This document shows positions 14,297-16,172 of a stretch of 16,172 bases of DNA, piece after piece. A program made the translations under genes and the position numbers. Below the pieces are notes generated by a model. It was not told the DNA's origin. It saw nothing but the letters and a program-made list of their open reading frames with translations, and did no database searches. The stretch is from an uncultured Selenomonadales bacterium (GTDB lineage: Bacteria; Bacillota; Negativicutes; Selenomonadales; Selenomonadaceae): the NCBI GenBank assembly GCA_937877545.1, contig CALFJE010000086.1, forward strand, positions 1-16,172, written 5' to 3'. Each line of letters begins with the position of its first letter. Position 1 is the stretch's first letter.

Positions 14297-14875
14297 TTAA
14301 ACATTGACGCCGTAGTTTTTGCCGAGCGAGGCAAGTCCGCCACTGAAGCCTGAGCCTATGGCGTTAAATTTCCATTCGCCCTTGTTGCGATAGAGCTCGC
14401 CGATAACGACAGCGGTCTCAATGGAAAAGTCTTCGCCGAGGTCGTAACGGATAAGCTCCTCACCGGTCGCCGAATTCACGACGCGGATAAAGGCATTCTC
14501 AACTTGCCCGAAGTTTTGCTTACGTTCTTCCGCCTCGTAGATTGTAACGGTGAAGTCGATTTTCTCGACGTCGGCGGGCACTTTGCTGAGGTCGATTTTA
14601 ATTTGTTCGTCGTCGCCCTCGCCCGCGCCGGTGAGGTTATCGCCGAGGTGTTCGACGGCTCCGCTTTTATGCTTAAGGTTGCCGTAGAAAACGAAATCAT
14701 CATCGCTTGCGACTTTGCCGTTCGCGCCGAGCATGAAAACCGAGCTGTCGAGGTCGAAGTCTTTGCCGCCGTCGTACTTGTTGGTATCCCAGCCGAGCCC
14801 GATTAAAACTTCCTTCAAGCCGGGGTTTGTCTTAGTGAGATCAACTTTTTGTCCCTTTTTCAAACTTACTGCCAT
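14297..14875 (-). CDS. terD: TerD-family Ca2+-binding stress protein (copy 1)
   Basis: This 192-aa protein is the first gene of the cluster. The ATG at 14875 lies 10 bases after GGGAGG and gives MAVSLKKGQKVDLTK. The TerD domain covers the whole protein: GLGWDTNKYDGG at 26-37, DFDLD at 39-43 and the acidic loop LTGAGEGDDE at 81-90, where Ala replaces one Glu of the other copy's GEGEGDDE. It ends WKFNAIGSGFSGGLASLGKNYGVNV, almost the same as the 3919-4497 copy. In the family, these acidic loops bind Ca2+. Being promoter-proximal and in front of a terminator, it is likely the most abundant product of the cluster (inference). Its role in stress sensing is inferred from the family. Confidence 0.93.
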   Translation of the reverse strand: MAVSLKKGQKVDLTKTNPGLKEVLIGLGWDTNKYDGGKDFDLDSSVFMLGANGKVASDDDFVFYGNLKHKSGAVEHLGDNLTGAGEGDDEQIKIDLSKVPADVEKIDFTVTIYEAEERKQNFGQVENAFIRVVNSATGEELIRYDLGEDFSIETAVVIGELYRNKGEWKFNAIGSGFSGGLASLGKNYGVNV

Positions 14876-14911
14876 TGGAATAAAACCTCCCAAGAATTTT
14901 TAAACGCGCAC

Positions 14912-14940
14912 AATCTATCACACTCCGGCAATAATTTCAA
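14912..14940 (-). promoter_or_regulatory. Candidate promoter of the ter cluster
   Basis: On the minus strand TTGAAA (14935-14940), a 17-base spacer and TAGATT (14912-14917) stand 36 bases before the first terD start. The -10 box matches only 4 of 6 bases. An overlapping TTGACT (14940-14945) could serve as an alternative -35. A weak -10 would suit a regulated promoter. Confidence 0.4.
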
Positions 14941-14983
14941 GTCAAATCGCAACGCGCCCTCTGCATAAAAATTTTTTAAAAGT

Positions 14984-15042
14984 TTGCAATCACGCCCTGA
15001 ATGATTATACTGTTAATCAACATGGTACTATTGACCGATTAA
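14984..15042 (+). promoter_or_regulatory. Divergent promoter and dyad for the alpha/beta hydrolase
   Basis: The 190-base gap between the first terD gene and the hydrolase holds TTGCAA (14984-14989), a 16-base spacer and TATACT (15006-15011) on the plus strand. Inverted repeats overlap it: GATTA...TAATC (15003-15018) across the -10 box and TTAATC...GATTAA (15013-15018 and 15037-15042) just downstream. Such placement would fit a repressor operator. The regulator is not in this window. Confidence 0.45.
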
Positions 15043-15065
15043 ATTTTAAAGGCGGTGGTTAAATC

Positions 15066-16047
15066 TTGAAACCAGGTAAAATTATTGCGGCGGGCATTTT
15101 GAGCTTGAGCTTGCTGACGGGCACGACTTATGCGACTCCCGCGTGGAAATTGCCTTCGAGCGGCAAAATTCTCAATGCCGACGCCAAACAAACTTACGTT
15201 GCCGACTACATGGGCAAATTTTTCAACGGGCAAATCAAGACGACGTTCGCCGCCCCCGACAAATGGACTTATGAAAAGTTCAGCGTCAACGGCGTTAAGG
15301 TCGAGCGGCTTGCCAATCCAAAGGCTAAGAAATCTGCGCGGGTTGCCTTGCAACTGCACGGCGGCGGCTACATAGGCGGCTTAACCGATTTGTACAGAAT
15401 TTTAGCCGTCAAACAAGCCGTGTTGACTGACGCTAGCGAAGTCTTCATGGTCGATTATCGGCTCGCGCCCGAAAATCTTTACCCGTCTGCCTTGGAGGAC
15501 GCCGCGCAGGTTTACGAGGAGCTTTTTGGCTCGCGGCACCGACCCGAAGAATATAATCGTGTTCGGCGATTCGGCAGGCGGCAATTTGGCTTTGGAGCTT
15601 GCGCTCTACCTCAAGGAAAACAATCGTCCGCAACCCGCCGTGTTGATTTTGAATTCGCCTTGGACGACCTTTGAAACCGATTTGCCGTCGCGCAAGAATA
15701 ACTTTGAGCGCGATTTGGTTTTGGGCAAAATAAATCCGTACATGAACGGCGAATTGGATAATCCGAGTTACGGCGGCTCAATTCCTTGGAACGACCCGCG
15801 CCTGTCGCCGATTTACGCCGACTTGACGGGCTTGCCGCCCATGCTGATTCAAATCGGCGGTTATGAGCTGTTCGTCGACGAGGGCATCGAACTCCTCAAA
15901 AAAGCGACTGCCGACGAGCTCAATGTTACGCTTTCGGTATATCAGGGAATGCCGCACGACTTCGCTCTGCTGATACCCGACCTCGACGACAGCATCAAGT
16001 CCTTCACCGAAATCAAAAACTTCGTGAACTTGCACATGACGAAATAA
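15066..16047 (+). pseudogene. Exported HSL-family alpha/beta hydrolase, frameshifted
   Basis: This is the only plus-strand gene. It starts at a TTG (15066) behind GGTGG and has a signal peptide ending TGTTYA, so the product would be exported. The frame carries the HGGGY oxyanion motif at residues 98-102, then shifts at a run of five T residues (15523-15527). Removing one T joins it to GDSAGG (nucleophile serine), and further on to GGYELFVDEG (acid) and GMPHDF (histidine). The restored protein would have 326 residues and is a complete hormone-sensitive-lipase-type esterase. As read, the first frame ends at 15674 without the catalytic residues. Sequencing error or real inactivation are both possible. 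The substrate is unknown; such enzymes cleave short-chain esters. The gene has its own promoter and terminator. Confidence 0.85.
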
Positions 16048-16054
16048 AAAATAA

Positions 16055-16083
16055 TCCCCCTCCAAATCGGAAGGGGAATTTTT
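16055..16083 (+). terminator. Terminator after the hydrolase, probably bidirectional
   Basis: TCCCCCTCC and GGAAGGGGA pair in an 8-bp stem with one C-A mismatch around an AAATC loop, followed by ATTTTTATT. The other strand also ends in a T-rich run (ATTATTTTTTATT), so it can serve the converging gene at the right edge too. Confidence 0.75.
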
Positions 16084-16098
16084 ATTGCCGCGATATAT

Positions 16099-16172
16099 CT
16101 ATTGCCAAGATTTGGTGACGTGATTGAAGCGGAAGGATTTGCCGTCTGCAAGTACGATATTCGCGCTGACCG
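16099..16172 (-). CDS. C-terminal end of an unidentified gene (partial, right edge)
   Basis: On the minus strand an open frame of 23 codons enters from the right edge and ends at TAG (16099-16101). It encodes NIVLADGKSFRFNHVTKSWQ at its end. The composition is protein-like and the stop lies just before the shared terminator, so a converging gene is likely. Too little is visible to name it. Confidence 0.45.
   Translation of the reverse strand, partial: VSANIVLADGKSFRFNHVTKSWQ

Noticed and set aside
3919..14875. A classical plasmid-type tellurite resistance operon
   Set aside because: terB, terC and terZ are not seen and most genes are glycan or Ca2+ related, so tellurite resistance is not claimed.

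Overview
The window looks like a diderm Firmicute of the Negativicutes (Selenomonas-like) type. This is an inference. Lipid A genes (lpxB, then an MsbA-like exporter) sit beside Gram-positive-style signals: strong GGAGG ribosome binding sites and frequent TTG and GTG starts. Several exported proteins carry classical signal peptides. No rRNA, tRNA, CRISPR array or insertion sequence was seen. Almost everything reads on the minus strand; only one gene, at 15066-16047, reads on the plus strand.

Region A (1-3871, minus): a promoter in front of lpxB drives lpxB, a broken small gene (about 54 aa), an 80-aa unknown gene and an MsbA-like ABC exporter. After its own promoter comes the start of an exported protein built of 24-residue repeats, cut by the left edge. 

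Region B (3872-14940, minus): a compact, nearly gapless cluster of ten genes. In transcription order these are terD (192 aa), a terD-family gene (198 aa), a GT2 glycosyltransferase, an exported MTA/SAH-nucleosidase-like protein, a PMCA-type Ca2+ P-type ATPase, a polysaccharide pyruvyl transferase, two more GT2 glycosyltransferases, a TerD-TerA fusion and a second terD. A terminator lies between the first two ter genes, a promoter lies inside the 3' end of the last glycosyltransferase, and a strong terminator closes the cluster. The Ter proteins are predicted Ca2+ binders and the ATPase a Ca2+ pump, while the glycosyltransferases and pyruvyl transferase would build an anionic surface glycan. 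Together they suggest a Ca2+- or envelope-stress module that is not the usual tellurite operon (no terB or terC is visible). This is the most interesting part of the window.

Region C (14941-16172): a divergent regulatory region, then a plus-strand exported HSL-family alpha/beta hydrolase broken by one extra T in a T-run, a convergent terminator, and the last 23 codons of a minus-strand gene cut by the right edge. Two single-base frameshifts in homopolymer runs (near 2574 and 15525) mean that either assembly error or real gene decay must be considered.
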